A DNA stretch of 64,000 nucleotides from Maribacter forsetii DSM 18668 (GTDB lineage: Bacteria; Bacteroidota; Bacteroidia; Flavobacteriales; Flavobacteriaceae), in contig NZ_JQLH01000001.1 in the NCBI RefSeq assembly GCF_000744105.1, positions 3,726,001 through 3,790,000 on the forward strand. Reading direction: 5' to 3'. Each line of letters starts with the position of its first letter. The first letter of the stretch is position 1. Below are positions 16,943 through 25,849 of the stretch, in pieces. Made by a program: the position numbers and the translations under genes. The notes under the pieces were generated by a model that saw nothing but the letters and a program-made list of their open reading frames with translations, did not search any database and was not told where the DNA came from.

Positions 16943-17761
16943 ATGAAAATAAAAGCATCTATTTTACTTATCGTTTGTACTTTCATTTCAATGAATTGTT
17001 TTTCTCAAGATGATTCTATTTATTTTCCACAAGAAGAAATAATAATTGATGAGTGTGCAGATGCTTTAGATAAAAATGATTGCTTAAGTCTTAAAATTGA
17101 AAATGAAGTTCTTGATGTAATAGAAGATTTATTCAAAAAAAGAAATCAGGAAATAGATACTTTAAAAACTTGTGTCATTTTCAGTCTAAATGACTTGAAT
17201 CAAATTAATGAGGAAAGAATTTATACTTCTGTAAATGATAAAAAACTTAATAAAAAATTCTATAAAGAACTAAATAAAAGAATCGCCAACTTAAATATTT
17301 TAAGAGTCGACAATAAAAAACCTATAAAGAATAGACCTAAATACGTCTTGAATTACGATTACCTTACAAACGATAATCTATTAAAAAAAATTCCTTTAGA
17401 TAGTAGTTCTACTTTCACAGGTGGTATTATTGAAGAAGTTCCTTTATTTCCAAATCAGGCAAGGGTAGATGATCTAACGGATAGAAGAACCTTTAATTCA
17501 CTTATGCAACAGCATATTGGCTCTCACTTTAATTACCCAAAAGAAGCTATTGCAAAAAGAATAAGCGGCAGAGTAAGTATCATGTTTACTATTGACAAAG
17601 AAGGCAATATCGGCAACATTAAGACAAAAGGTCCATCTCCTATTTTAGAAAATGAAGCTATAAGAATTATTTCTTTGCTACCAAAACTTCAACCAGGAAG
17701 CCAAAATGGTTCTCCTAAAACGTTTCCATATTCAATTCCTATAACCTTTAAGCTGCAATAG
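16943..17761 (+). CDS. TonB C-terminal domain protein, secreted, no membrane anchor
   Basis: 272 residues, starting 3 bp after thyA. It begins with a cleavable signal peptide (MKIKASILLIVCTFISMNCFS) instead of the uncleaved anchor of true TonB, and the middle region (about 25-150) is charged and helical with no proline spacer. The last 110 residues are a TonB-C domain closely resembling that of the TonB at 4354: EEVPLFPNQ, SLMQQHIGSHFNYP, GRVSIMFTIDKEGNIG and a terminal PITFKLQ. Both cysteines found in the 4354 protein are replaced (FPGC becomes FPNQ, RACF becomes RRTF). Without an anchor it may not transduce energy; it may bind receptors or peptidoglycan. Function unknown. Confidence 0.78.
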   Translation: MKIKASILLIVCTFISMNCFSQDDSIYFPQEEIIIDECADALDKNDCLSLKIENEVLDVIEDLFKKRNQEIDTLKTCVIFSLNDLNQINEERIYTSVNDKKLNKKFYKELNKRIANLNILRVDNKKPIKNRPKYVLNYDYLTNDNLLKKIPLDSSSTFTGGIIEEVPLFPNQARVDDLTDRRTFNSLMQQHIGSHFNYPKEAIAKRISGRVSIMFTIDKEGNIGNIKTKGPSPILENEAIRIISLLPKLQPGSQNGSPKTFPYSIPITFKLQ

Positions 17762-17832
17762 CATTAATTTCTATATTAATCGGATTAAACCCAGTAGTTC
17801 AATTTTAATTATCTTTCAATAAAATTGTTCTT

Positions 17833-18993
17833 ATGGTTAGTACTGATACGCTCATAGATTTCTTTTTAGAAACTAGGGAGCATACTGAGGTTATTTGCAA
17901 ACCTCTTGAAATTGAAGATTATGTGGTACAACCCATTATAGACGTCTCACCGCCAAAATGGCACTTAGGGCATACTACCTGGTTTTTTGAAGAATTCATT
18001 CTAAAAAACTACGATACAACTTATCAGGTTTTTGATGAAGATTTTTCTTTTGTATTCAATAGCTACTATGAAACCGTTGGCAAACGAGTTGTACGTGCCA
18101 ATCGTGGCAACCTTTCTAGACCTTCAGTAAAAAAGGTTTATGAATACCGTAGCTACGTAACCCAAGCAATGAACAAATTGCTAGAATCAAATAATGACCA
18201 AACACTATTAGAAGTTCTTGAAATAGGGATTCATCACGAGAAACAACACCAGGAATTACTACTAACGGATATTAAATATATTCTAGGCAACAATCCGCTT
18301 TTACCAAAATACACGAACTCTTTTGAGGAATTCACTATTGAAAAATACCCTCAAAACTGGATTTCGATGAGCGAAGGCATTTATGAAATAGGTCATAATT
18401 CTACAGACTTTTGTTTTGACAATGAATTAGGGAGACACAAAGTATACCTACATGATTATCAAATATCAAACAAACTAGTTACCAATGAAGAGTATATTGA
18501 ATTTATAAAATCGGATGGTTACAAACGTTTTGACCTTTGGCATGCCGCTGGATGGGATTGGGTTCAACAAAATCAAGTAAACGCTCCATTATACTGGCAC
18601 GAAATTGACGGAATTTGGCATTATTATAGCCTTAAAGGATTAACTGAAGTTGATTTAGAGGCTCCTGTTACCCATATTTCTTATTTTGAAGCATTTGCCT
18701 TTGCACAATTTAAAGGATGCCGTCTACCTACCGAATTTGAGTGGGAAGCTGCACAGAACCTTTTCAATTGGGGACAACGATGGGAATGGACCGAAAGTGC
18801 GTACCTACCCTACCCCAACTACAAAAAAGTAGATGGCGCATTAGGCGAGTATAACGGTAAATTTATGGTTAACCAGAAAGTTCTTAGAGGAAGCTCTATA
18901 GCCACACCCAGCAAACATGCTAGACATACGTATCGCAATTTTTTCCCAACAGACTTAAAATGGCAGTTCACCGGAATAAGGTTAGCCAAATAA
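17833..18993 (+). CDS. egtB: Ergothioneine biosynthesis protein EgtB (iron-dependent sulfoxide synthase)
   Basis: 386 residues. EgtB joins trimethylhistidine (hercynine) to a thiol with O2 using a non-haem iron held by three histidines. Residues 1 to about 150 are a DinB-like domain with PPKWHLGHTTWFFEEF (His44/His47) and HHEKQHQE (His135, His139), the expected iron ligands. Residues about 175-386 are a formylglycine-generating-enzyme (FGE-sulfatase) domain with RLPTEFEWEAA and a terminal GIRLAK. It is slightly shorter than the 430-residue mycobacterial enzyme. egtD follows after 16 bp. A near-consensus -7 box (TATCTTTC, 17810-17817) lies just upstream. Thiol donor (cysteine or glutamylcysteine) is not decidable by eye. 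Confidence 0.9.
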   Translation: MVSTDTLIDFFLETREHTEVICKPLEIEDYVVQPIIDVSPPKWHLGHTTWFFEEFILKNYDTTYQVFDEDFSFVFNSYYETVGKRVVRANRGNLSRPSVKKVYEYRSYVTQAMNKLLESNNDQTLLEVLEIGIHHEKQHQELLLTDIKYILGNNPLLPKYTNSFEEFTIEKYPQNWISMSEGIYEIGHNSTDFCFDNELGRHKVYLHDYQISNKLVTNEEYIEFIKSDGYKRFDLWHAAGWDWVQQNQVNAPLYWHEIDGIWHYYSLKGLTEVDLEAPVTHISYFEAFAFAQFKGCRLPTEFEWEAAQNLFNWGQRWEWTESAYLPYPNYKKVDGALGEYNGKFMVNQKVLRGSSIATPSKHARHTYRNFFPTDLKWQFTGIRLAK

Positions 18994-19009
18994 TTACGAC
19001 ATACTAATT

Positions 19010-19978
19010 ATGCAAGACACTAAAACAGTACCAGTTGTTTCAACTGAATTTGAAAAAGAGGTTTATTCTGGATTAACCGATTCCCCTAAACACCTCTCCT
19101 CAAAATATTTTTACGATAAGAAAGGCGATAAGCTTTTTCAAGATATTATGGCGATGCCAACTTACTATCTTACTGATTGTGAGTATGAAATCCTTGAAAG
19201 TAATAAAGAAGAAATTACCGAATTGTTCACCGGTTTTGGTTCCTTTGATTTAATAGAACTTGGAGCAGGAGATGGTAAAAAGACTAAAATTTTATTAAAA
19301 GAATTCAGCGACAAGAATATAGATTTCACATATGTGCCTATAGATATTAGTGACAATGCGTTGAACCAACTTCATAATTCTATTGAAAAAGAATTACCAA
19401 AAATCAATGTTCAGCCTTTTCAAGGCACCTACTTTGAAGCGCTAAAAGAAATTAATAACCGTAAGAACAGAAAAATCATTTTATTCTTAGGGTCTAATAT
19501 TGGCAATTTAGAACACGATCAAGCAGTTGGTTTCATGAATAAGATTCAGAAACTAATGCAACCGAACGATTTACTTTTTATGGGATTTGACCAAAAGAAA
19601 AATCCGCAGACCATATTAGATGCTTATAATGACCCAGAAGGTGTTACTGCAGCATTCAATAAAAATGTTCTGGCTAGAATAAATACAGAGCTTAATGCAG
19701 ATTTTAACTTAGACCATTTTTTACATTGGGAAGTGTACAACCCAGAAACAGGATCTGCTAAAAGCTACTTAGTCTCTAAGACCGAACAAACAGTAAAAAT
19801 TGACAAACTTGATTTAACGGTTAATTTCAACCAATGGGAAACCATACACACAGAAATTTCACAAAAATATGATGACGAAATCATTTCATGGTTAGCCAAT
19901 GAATCTGGACTGCAAATGACCACAGAGTACGAATCTAAAGCATATGGATATAAAAATTGTGTGTTTAAAAAATCTTGA
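19010..19978 (+). CDS. egtD: L-histidine N(alpha)-methyltransferase EgtD
   Basis: 322 residues, the normal length. EgtD trimethylates histidine with S-adenosylmethionine to hercynine, the first step of ergothioneine synthesis. The SAM motif is LIELGAGDGKKTKILL (about 81-96). PKHLSSKYFYDKKGDKLF near the N-terminus and LTDCEYEIL are family blocks, and LFLGSNIGNLEHDQA and FMGFDQKKNP follow. It is the last gene of a two-gene egtBD unit ending at a strong terminator. The pathway thus lacks egtA, egtC and egtE here; a C-S lyase could be supplied from elsewhere. Confidence 0.92.
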   Translation: MQDTKTVPVVSTEFEKEVYSGLTDSPKHLSSKYFYDKKGDKLFQDIMAMPTYYLTDCEYEILESNKEEITELFTGFGSFDLIELGAGDGKKTKILLKEFSDKNIDFTYVPIDISDNALNQLHNSIEKELPKINVQPFQGTYFEALKEINNRKNRKIILFLGSNIGNLEHDQAVGFMNKIQKLMQPNDLLFMGFDQKKNPQTILDAYNDPEGVTAAFNKNVLARINTELNADFNLDHFLHWEVYNPETGSAKSYLVSKTEQTVKIDKLDLTVNFNQWETIHTEISQKYDDEIISWLANESGLQMTTEYESKAYGYKNCVFKKS

Positions 19979-20000
19979 TTTTAGATACATAAATCTCATA

Positions 20001-20035
20001 AAAAAGCCTGCTATTAAAAATAGCAGGCTTTTTTT
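20001..20035. terminator. Bidirectional intrinsic terminator after egtD
   Basis: Arms AAAAAGCCTGCTA (20001-20013) and TAGCAGGCTTTTT (20021-20033), extendable by TT/AA, with a short A loop and flanking T- and A-runs. It serves egtD on the plus strand and the small CBM48-like gene on the minus strand. Confidence 0.92.
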
Positions 20036-20052
20036 ATATCAGTATGATTATT

Positions 20053-20349
20053 CTACAATTCTAAAACAGCATTTTCAGAACCAGCAAAATCATTCCATTG
20101 GTAACGATCTGCTTCACCATCATTTACATATTCACCATCTACAATATATTTAAACTCAAAAGAATTCTCTTTTGGCAGATCAAATGTTCCTTTGAAAGTA
20201 CCGTTCTTTTGTTTTTTTAAAGCGCTCTTCTTAGCATTCCAATTATTGAAATCGCCTACTACAGCTACTTTCTTTGCATCGTCTGTAGGCACTGTAAAAG
20301 TAACCTTACAAACTGGCTTAGTCTTTAAATATTTTTTTGCAATTGCCAT
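20053..20349 (-). CDS. Small isoamylase-N/CBM48-like glycogen-binding domain protein
   Basis: 98 residues forming a single domain of the isoamylase early-set / AMPK glycogen-binding type. CKVTFTVPTDDAKKVAVVGDF leads into the hallmark GDFNNWN (about 32-38), then the Lys/Gly-rich strand KKQKNGTFKGTFDL and FEFKYIVDGEYVNDGEADRY. The aromatic and Lys residues at these places bind alpha-glucan in characterised CBM48 domains. No signal peptide and no catalytic domain: probably a cytoplasmic alpha-glucan-binding protein. Its partner is unknown. It is transcribed alone, with 150 bp of AT-rich sequence between it and the aminotransferase upstream. Confidence 0.82.
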   Translation of the reverse strand: MAIAKKYLKTKPVCKVTFTVPTDDAKKVAVVGDFNNWNAKKSALKKQKNGTFKGTFDLPKENSFEFKYIVDGEYVNDGEADRYQWNDFAGSENAVLEL

Positions 20350-20499
20350 GATATTAAATTTAATATTTTAAGCAAAACTAGCACAATAAAACACTCATTT
20401 ACAATACTTAAGGTATTTTTATCAAATCCTTAATAATAATCCTTTTTTTAGATGCACAACAAAATTTAAGGATAAAAAAATTCTTTATTACGAATACCG

Positions 20500-21582
20500 T
20501 TAGCTTGTTTTTAAAATTTTAACAATGGCATCTATCTCTGCTTCCGTATTGTAGAAATGAAAACTTAACCTTACACCATTACCACGTTGTGCACAAAATA
20601 CATCGTTATCTTTCAATTTTTGAAAAGTAGCGTCATCCGCTTTAATATTGAAAATGGTACTATGTTCTTTTCTATTTTTAATTTCATCGGATAACAGACC
20701 TAATTTTTCAAATTCAGACTTTGCCTTCTTTGCCAACCTACGATTATGTGTCGTAATCTTATCCATCCCTATTCTTTCAAAGAAATCAATAGAATACTTC
20801 AAGCTTCCAAAAATCAATGAAGATAAATGACCAGGTTCAAATTTCTTGGCAAACCTAATTTCAGTTTTTTTATCGAAATCACCATCTGCCGCATTAAAAC
20901 CTATATTATTTATGGCAAATTCATTCTTAACTTGATCTGAGAATAACATAAAACCATTACCATAACCAGCCAATAACCATTTATACGCACTAGCTCCCAG
21001 AACGTCAATTCCAGAATTATCAAAATCAAAACTAGCACTGCCACAAAACTGGGTACCATCTACCATGATAATTAATTTGGGATTATCTTTTTTTAATTCC
21101 TTCAAGAAATCCAAATCAATTGTAAATCCGTCTAACCACTGAACCAAGCTCAAGGCAAGGACATCAATTTTTTGGTTGGATACGGCTTCTTTAATTCGCT
21201 CTTCTAAATCAGTAGTCTGTGCTATATAAGACACCTCAAAATCTCTATTTTCAAAACTCCAATTAAGAGAAGGATAATCATTCTCTACAAGTAACACCTT
21301 TTTATCCTCATCCAATCCTTCTAGCAAAATATTGAGTCCTGATGAAAAATTACTGACTAATGCAACATTCTGTCGTTTGCAGTTAAAGAACTTACCAATG
21401 GCAGAACGTGTATCTGATATTACTTTTAAAGACTTTTCGCGCATATCGCTACCATCTATTAGAAAGTCTAAATCATGCTCTTGACGCCATTCTAATAAAG
21501 AATCATATAGCAAACCATACACTGCGGTGTTCGCATAAATACCTTTTCTTAAAACTGGGAATTCCTTTCTAATTTTTTCCAT
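20500..21582 (-). CDS. Aminotransferase class V-fold PLP-dependent enzyme
   Basis: 360 residues. The PLP lysine is in GASAYKWLLAGYGNGFMLF (about 195-213), preceded by the PLP-nitrogen Asp in LIIMVDGTQFCGS. The N-terminal RKGIYANTAVYGLL and a later EPGHLSSLIFGSL are consistent with the NifS/CsdA-like fold type I. The conserved Cys loop of cysteine desulfurases is not obvious, so desulfurase activity is doubtful; it may be an isopenicillin-epimerase-like or kynureninase-like enzyme. The substrate is unknown. It diverges from the 2TM gene with about 54 bp between the probable starts. Confidence 0.82.
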   Translation of the reverse strand: MEKIRKEFPVLRKGIYANTAVYGLLYDSLLEWRQEHDLDFLIDGSDMREKSLKVISDTRSAIGKFFNCKRQNVALVSNFSSGLNILLEGLDEDKKVLLVENDYPSLNWSFENRDFEVSYIAQTTDLEERIKEAVSNQKIDVLALSLVQWLDGFTIDLDFLKELKKDNPKLIIMVDGTQFCGSASFDFDNSGIDVLGASAYKWLLAGYGNGFMLFSDQVKNEFAINNIGFNAADGDFDKKTEIRFAKKFEPGHLSSLIFGSLKYSIDFFERIGMDKITTHNRRLAKKAKSEFEKLGLLSDEIKNRKEHSTIFNIKADDATFQKLKDNDVFCAQRGNGVRLSFHFYNTEAEIDAIVKILKTS

Positions 21583-21636
21583 TGGTTATAGGGTATACTA
21601 CAATTGCTGTATCTTTATACCAAAGATAGGAAGAGT

Positions 21637-22014
21637 ATGTTTTCTAGAAATAAAAATACCTCCAAATTAGATTTAGAACAGCATGAGCTGTTAGAGAACG
21701 CTCAAAAAAGAGTGAAACAAAAGAAACGTCTTTATACGCATTTTGTAGTCTTTTTAGTAGGTAGCGTCTTCTTGGTCCTTATCAATAAAATATTAAAATA
21801 CGGACAAGAATATAATTGGTTCGTTTGGGCAATTACTTTTTGGGGCTTTTTATTTGTTCTTCATGTTTTCAACGTTTTTATTACTAATAAATTCATGGGC
21901 ACCGATTGGGAGCGCGCTCAACGAGAGAAATTGGTTGAGAAGCAAAAGAAACGCATTGCCGAAATGGAGAAAGAAATTGAACAGGAAATAACACCACCTT
22001 TATCAATTAAGTAA
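21637..22014 (+). CDS. 2TM domain-containing protein
   Basis: 125 residues from ATG 21637, which has an AGGAAG-type ribosome site directly upstream; an in-frame TTG 11 codons earlier is less likely. Two hydrophobic helices (FVVFLVGSVFLVLINKIL and FVWAITFWGFLFVLHVFNVF) are separated by a short loop, with charged helices on both sides (LLENAQKRVKQKKRLYTHF before, EKLVEKQKKRIAEMEKEIEQE after), the 2TM (PF13239) layout. Aromatic and His residues at helix ends resemble the domain in which some Bacteroidota histidine kinases are fused. Function is unknown. folA starts 20 bp later. Confidence 0.85.
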   Translation: MFSRNKNTSKLDLEQHELLENAQKRVKQKKRLYTHFVVFLVGSVFLVLINKILKYGQEYNWFVWAITFWGFLFVLHVFNVFITNKFMGTDWERAQREKLVEKQKKRIAEMEKEIEQEITPPLSIK

Positions 22015-22034
22015 GAACCTAAAAAAAAATTGCT

Positions 22035-22550
22035 TTGAGAACACTTATAATGATAGCTGCCGCTGCAGAAAATAATGCATTAGGCAAAGACAATGATCTA
22101 CTATGGCATTTACCAGATGATTTTAAAAGGTTCAAAAAACTAACCTCTGGGCACAAAATTATAATGGGTAGAAAAACATATGAGAGTTTTCCAAAGCCGT
22201 TACCAAACAGAACACACATTATTATTACCAGAGACAAGGACTACAGTGTTGAATTCGATCAATGTATAGTGGTTCATTCTCTTGACGAAGCCATAAATTT
22301 AGTTGAAAACGAAATTGCATTTATAATTGGAGGTGGAGAAATATATAAGCAAGGTGAAAAGGAATCTGACAAAATTGAGCTTACCAGAGTTCATGGTTCT
22401 TTTGAAGATGCCGATACTTTCTTTCCAGAAATAGATGAGAATTATTGGATGCTGACGAAACAAGAATTTCACCCAACAGATGAAAAGCACAAGCTTTCTT
22501 TTACCTATTTAACTTACGTAAAAAAAGAAACGGCCCTTAAAAATCTTTAA
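22035..22550 (+). CDS. folA: Dihydrofolate reductase
   Basis: 171 residues. DHFR reduces dihydrofolate with NADPH, regenerating the cofactor used up by ThyA. Blocks: IMIAAAAENNALGKDNDLLWHLPDDF (core GKDNDLLWHLPDDF, with the substrate-binding Asp), IIMGRKTYESFPKPLPNRTHIIITR, and IGGGEIYKQ. A TTG start at 22035 is favoured over the internal ATG at 22050, because that ATG would remove most of beta strand A. The 3' end overlaps the convergent murI by 14 bp. It is about 5 kb from thyA, an unusual separation. Confidence 0.93.
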   Translation: MRTLIMIAAAAENNALGKDNDLLWHLPDDFKRFKKLTSGHKIIMGRKTYESFPKPLPNRTHIIITRDKDYSVEFDQCIVVHSLDEAINLVENEIAFIIGGGEIYKQGEKESDKIELTRVHGSFEDADTFFPEIDENYWMLTKQEFHPTDEKHKLSFTYLTYVKKETALKNL

Positions 22551-23325
22551 AGGATACAGAATGTTTGACTTTTGCCGGACTTAAAATGGAAGCTAGCACT
22601 TTCTCATCTCCATTAGTGAAAAATTGATGCGTTCCCAACTCATTGGAATTGGTTAATAAATTATTTTGCTCCAGCACTGATTTAGTCTGTCTTGCCACTG
22701 CCTGACCTGAGTCTATTATAGTAACATTTTCTGGCAACATTTTTTGTAATAAGGGAATTAAGTATGGGTAATGCGTACAGCCTAACACCAGATAATCCAT
22801 TCCTTTTTCTAGCATTGGCATAATATAACTTTCTAAGAGAAGGTACAATTCTTCACTTTCAAGATGACCATTTTCAATCATTTCAACCAAGCCTGTACCT
22901 CGCTGCTCCAATATGGTAATACCTGCCGCATGATTTTTAGAAGTACTATGAAACAAACTACTTGACAAGGTTCCTTTTGTAGCCAAAACACCTACAATCT
23001 TGGATTTTGAATTTATAGCCGCAGGTTTTATTGCAGGTTCTATACCTATAAAGGGAACGTTGTAATTTTCCCTTAAATAATCTATTGCATTGGTCGTTGC
23101 CGTATTGCAGGCAACGACTATTAATTTACACCCCTTGCTTAACAAGAATTCCGTATTCTTTATACTGAGCGCTAGAATTTTTTCTTCTGGTTTTTCTCCA
23201 TAGGGTGCATTCTTGCTATCTGCCAAATAAATACACTCCTCTAAGGGTAAAAGTTCTTGAATTTCTCCCCAAATAGATGTTCCCCCAATACCTGAGTCAA
23301 AAATACCTACGCCCCTGTCATCCAT
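22537..23325 (-). CDS. murI: Glutamate racemase
   Basis: 262 residues, standard length. It makes D-glutamate for peptidoglycan by a two-cysteine mechanism. The first catalytic Cys is in VVACNTATTNAI (about 70-81) and the second in VLGCTHYPYLIPLL (about 181-194). The substrate phosphate-free binding loop GIFDSGIGGTSIW is at the N-terminus, and LADSKNAPYGEK follows. The start is 1 bp beyond the stop of the PafA-like phosphatase gene, so the two genes are probably one transcript; the 3' end overlaps folA by 14 bp. Confidence 0.94.
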   Translation of the reverse strand: MDDRGVGIFDSGIGGTSIWGEIQELLPLEECIYLADSKNAPYGEKPEEKILALSIKNTEFLLSKGCKLIVVACNTATTNAIDYLRENYNVPFIGIEPAIKPAAINSKSKIVGVLATKGTLSSSLFHSTSKNHAAGITILEQRGTGLVEMIENGHLESEELYLLLESYIMPMLEKGMDYLVLGCTHYPYLIPLLQKMLPENVTIIDSGQAVARQTKSVLEQNNLLTNSNELGTHQFFTNGDEKVLASILSPAKVKHSVSFKDF

Positions 23326-23326
23326 A

Positions 23327-25000
23327 TTATTTTATCACCTCGGTTATAGGTTTACCAGTTGTACCGTTTGGAAAAGATATTCCCAACAAAGCAGAAATAG
23401 TTGGCGCGATATCTGGTATTTCTGTTCTGTTAACCGTTGAACCAGACTTTATACCTTTACCATAAAACAATAATGGTGCATGCGTATCATATATTTGAGG
23501 TGACCCATGTGTAGAACCAGTTGTACTGTATGAAATATACCCTGGTTTTAACACTACCAACACGTCACCAGATCTCTTTTGATTATAACCGTTCTGAAGT
23601 ATATATGGAATACCTGATGTGTAGTTGTTAGACCACATTTGACTTGCAGTATACACCCTATCTATTGCATCATAACCCAAAACTTCTTGAGCTATTTCAA
23701 CTTGTACGTCTGCCAAACTAAGATCTAAATTCTTTACTATTTTATGGTCCAAGAATATTTGATCATTGGAATAGTTTTTTATAATATCTTCAGTACCATA
23801 TTTATACTGCAAAAACTCGTTTAATCTTTTTTTATTAGCAGCTGTGTCCACATATCCAGAAGGGATTTTTTCACTTTTTAGATAGGTTGGCACCTCAACA
23901 GCACCATGATCCGCAGTTAAAAACAGGGTATACTCCCCTTCGCCCACGTTCTTATCCAACGCCTTGAACAGTCTTGCCAAGTCCGCATCTAATCTTAAGT
24001 ACGTATCTTGAATCTCTTTTGAGTTAACACCGAACATATGCCCTACGTAATCTGTACTTGAAAAACTTACTGCAAGAAAATCTGTAATGTCATCCTTACC
24101 CAAATTCTCTTGCTTCAATGCTTCAATAGCAAAATCAGCAGTCAAAGAATTACCAAATGGTGTTGCCTTAATAATATCAAAACTTTTATTCTTATCTAAA
24201 AGTTCTGCAGGGTTATGCGGAAATGAAGTGGTTGCTTCGCCCTCAAATTTACCTTCAAATAAATTATTATCGGTTCCGCTCTCTTTATATTCTTTAATAT
24301 CTTTTAAGGTATTCCATACTTTCTTGTATGATTGCGCTGTACCTGATGAATTAAAATCATTTACCCATTTAGGCAATTGCGTCATATAAAATGAACTTGT
24401 TATCCAATTACCTTCATCTGCGCCATGAAACCAATATGCTGCGTTAGCTGTATGCCCACCAGGCAACACAGCACCTCTATCCTTTAATGCAATAGCAATA
24501 GTTTTGCCTTTCATTTGGCTACTTAAACGCACTTCATCCGTTATGGTCGTAACTCCCATACGATGTGGAGACATTTTACCCTCATCTGCAGTTGTACCAA
24601 CAGAAGTATATGTATCATCACTTGCGCAATATACACTGGCATCTAATTCCTTATCATACCAATTATTACCAATAATGCCATGTACCGCAGGCGTTGTACC
24701 GGTATACACAGATGTGTGACCAGGACCTGTACTGGTAGGCGCGTAGTTGAAATGATTATTCTTACAATTAAAACCTTGCTCAACAAGTCTTTTAAATCCG
24801 TCATTTCCAAAGTGATCATAAAAACGAGTTAAATAATCATAACGCATTTGATCTACTACAATACCTACAACCAATTTAGGCTTCACCCTTAAAAGATTGT
24901 CATTGCGGGTTTCTTTATTTTTCTTTTGTGCGCTTAATACGCTTACAAATAACATGGTGCTTACTAACAAAGAAGCAACAAAATAATTTTTCATTTTCAT
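23327..25000 (-). CDS. PafA-like alkaline phosphatase family protein
   Basis: 557 residues from ATG 25000 (MKMKNYFVASLLVSTMLFVS, a signal peptide); an ATG two codons later is equally good. It is a type I phosphodiesterase/alkaline phosphatase superfamily protein. Thr in APTSTGPGHTSVYTG is the likely nucleophile, with metal ligands at VGIVVDQMRYD, FLTADHGAVEVP and THGSPQIYDTHAP. ALKDRGAVLPGGHTANAAYW contains the Lys-x-Arg pair typical of the PafA phosphate monoesterases. It is exported and probably periplasmic, scavenging phosphate from organic phosphates. It sits 1 bp upstream of murI. A secreted phosphodiesterase is the alternative, but the KDR motif argues for the monoesterase. Confidence 0.87.
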   Translation of the reverse strand: MKMKNYFVASLLVSTMLFVSVLSAQKKNKETRNDNLLRVKPKLVVGIVVDQMRYDYLTRFYDHFGNDGFKRLVEQGFNCKNNHFNYAPTSTGPGHTSVYTGTTPAVHGIIGNNWYDKELDASVYCASDDTYTSVGTTADEGKMSPHRMGVTTITDEVRLSSQMKGKTIAIALKDRGAVLPGGHTANAAYWFHGADEGNWITSSFYMTQLPKWVNDFNSSGTAQSYKKVWNTLKDIKEYKESGTDNNLFEGKFEGEATTSFPHNPAELLDKNKSFDIIKATPFGNSLTADFAIEALKQENLGKDDITDFLAVSFSSTDYVGHMFGVNSKEIQDTYLRLDADLARLFKALDKNVGEGEYTLFLTADHGAVEVPTYLKSEKIPSGYVDTAANKKRLNEFLQYKYGTEDIIKNYSNDQIFLDHKIVKNLDLSLADVQVEIAQEVLGYDAIDRVYTASQMWSNNYTSGIPYILQNGYNQKRSGDVLVVLKPGYISYSTTGSTHGSPQIYDTHAPLLFYGKGIKSGSTVNRTEIPDIAPTISALLGISFPNGTTGKPITEVIK

Positions 25001-25111
25001 TGAGATAGGATTGTAGCACAAATGTAAATAATTTACACCTTTAAAGATTAAACGGAGGTTAAATCAAGTCCTTTATTGTTATTTTTACGGTAAGAATTTT
25101 ATTTTTAATAA

Positions 25112-25849
25112 ATGAACTATTTAGCATCTGTAGGAAGCTATGCAATTATGATCCGTGAGGTTTTTAAAAAACCGACCAAGTGGAGAATAATGAAGTCACT
25201 TATATTAAAGGAAATAGACGAGTTGATTTTTAGCTCATTAGGTATTATCATTTTTATCTCCTTTTTTATTGGTGCCGTTGTAGCCATACAAACAGCACTT
25301 AACCTTACCAACCCGTTAATACCAAGAGACCTAATTGGTTTTGCAACGCGCCAATCGGTTATTTTAGAGTTTGCGCCAACTTTCGTTTCTATTATAATGG
25401 CAGGTAAAGTAGGTTCTTATATTACTTCTAGTATTGGTACAATGCGTGTTACAGAGCAAATTGATGCTTTAGAGGTTATGGGTGTAAACTCATTGAACTA
25501 TTTAGTATTCCCTAAAATTATTGCTATGTTATTTTATCCTTTTGCCATTGCCATTTCTATGTATGTAGGAATATTTGGCGGATGGATGGCCGGCGTTTTC
25601 GGCGGATTCTTAACTAGCGAAAATTTTATTACCGGTTTACAAGCAGATTTTGTTCCTTTTCATATTGCATACGCTTTCGTAAAAACTTTAATTTTCGCAT
25701 TTGTTATTGCTACCATCCCTTCTTTTCATGGTTTTTATATGAAAGGTGGTGCGTTAGAAGTAGGTAAAGCAAGTACAACTTCATTTGTTTGGACGAGTGT
25801 TGTAATTATCATTCTTAATTATATTTTAACACAACTTTTACTAGGATAA
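25112..25849 (+). CDS. mlaE: MlaE-family ABC transporter permease
   Basis: 245 residues of the MlaE permease family, which moves phospholipids between inner and outer membrane. Hydrophobic helices include IIIFISFFIGAVVAIQTAL and LVFPKIIAMLFYPFAIAISM. The family signature is seen at APTFVSIIMAGKVGSYITSS and RVTEQIDALEVMGVNSLNYLV, and TIPSFHGFYMKGGALEVGKAST near the end (core SFHGFYMKGGALEVG). The stop (TAATG) overlaps the mlaF start by one base. No substrate-binding MlaD or other partner is in the window. Confidence 0.92.
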   Translation: MNYLASVGSYAIMIREVFKKPTKWRIMKSLILKEIDELIFSSLGIIIFISFFIGAVVAIQTALNLTNPLIPRDLIGFATRQSVILEFAPTFVSIIMAGKVGSYITSSIGTMRVTEQIDALEVMGVNSLNYLVFPKIIAMLFYPFAIAISMYVGIFGGWMAGVFGGFLTSENFITGLQADFVPFHIAYAFVKTLIFAFVIATIPSFHGFYMKGGALEVGKASTTSFVWTSVVIIILNYILTQLLLG

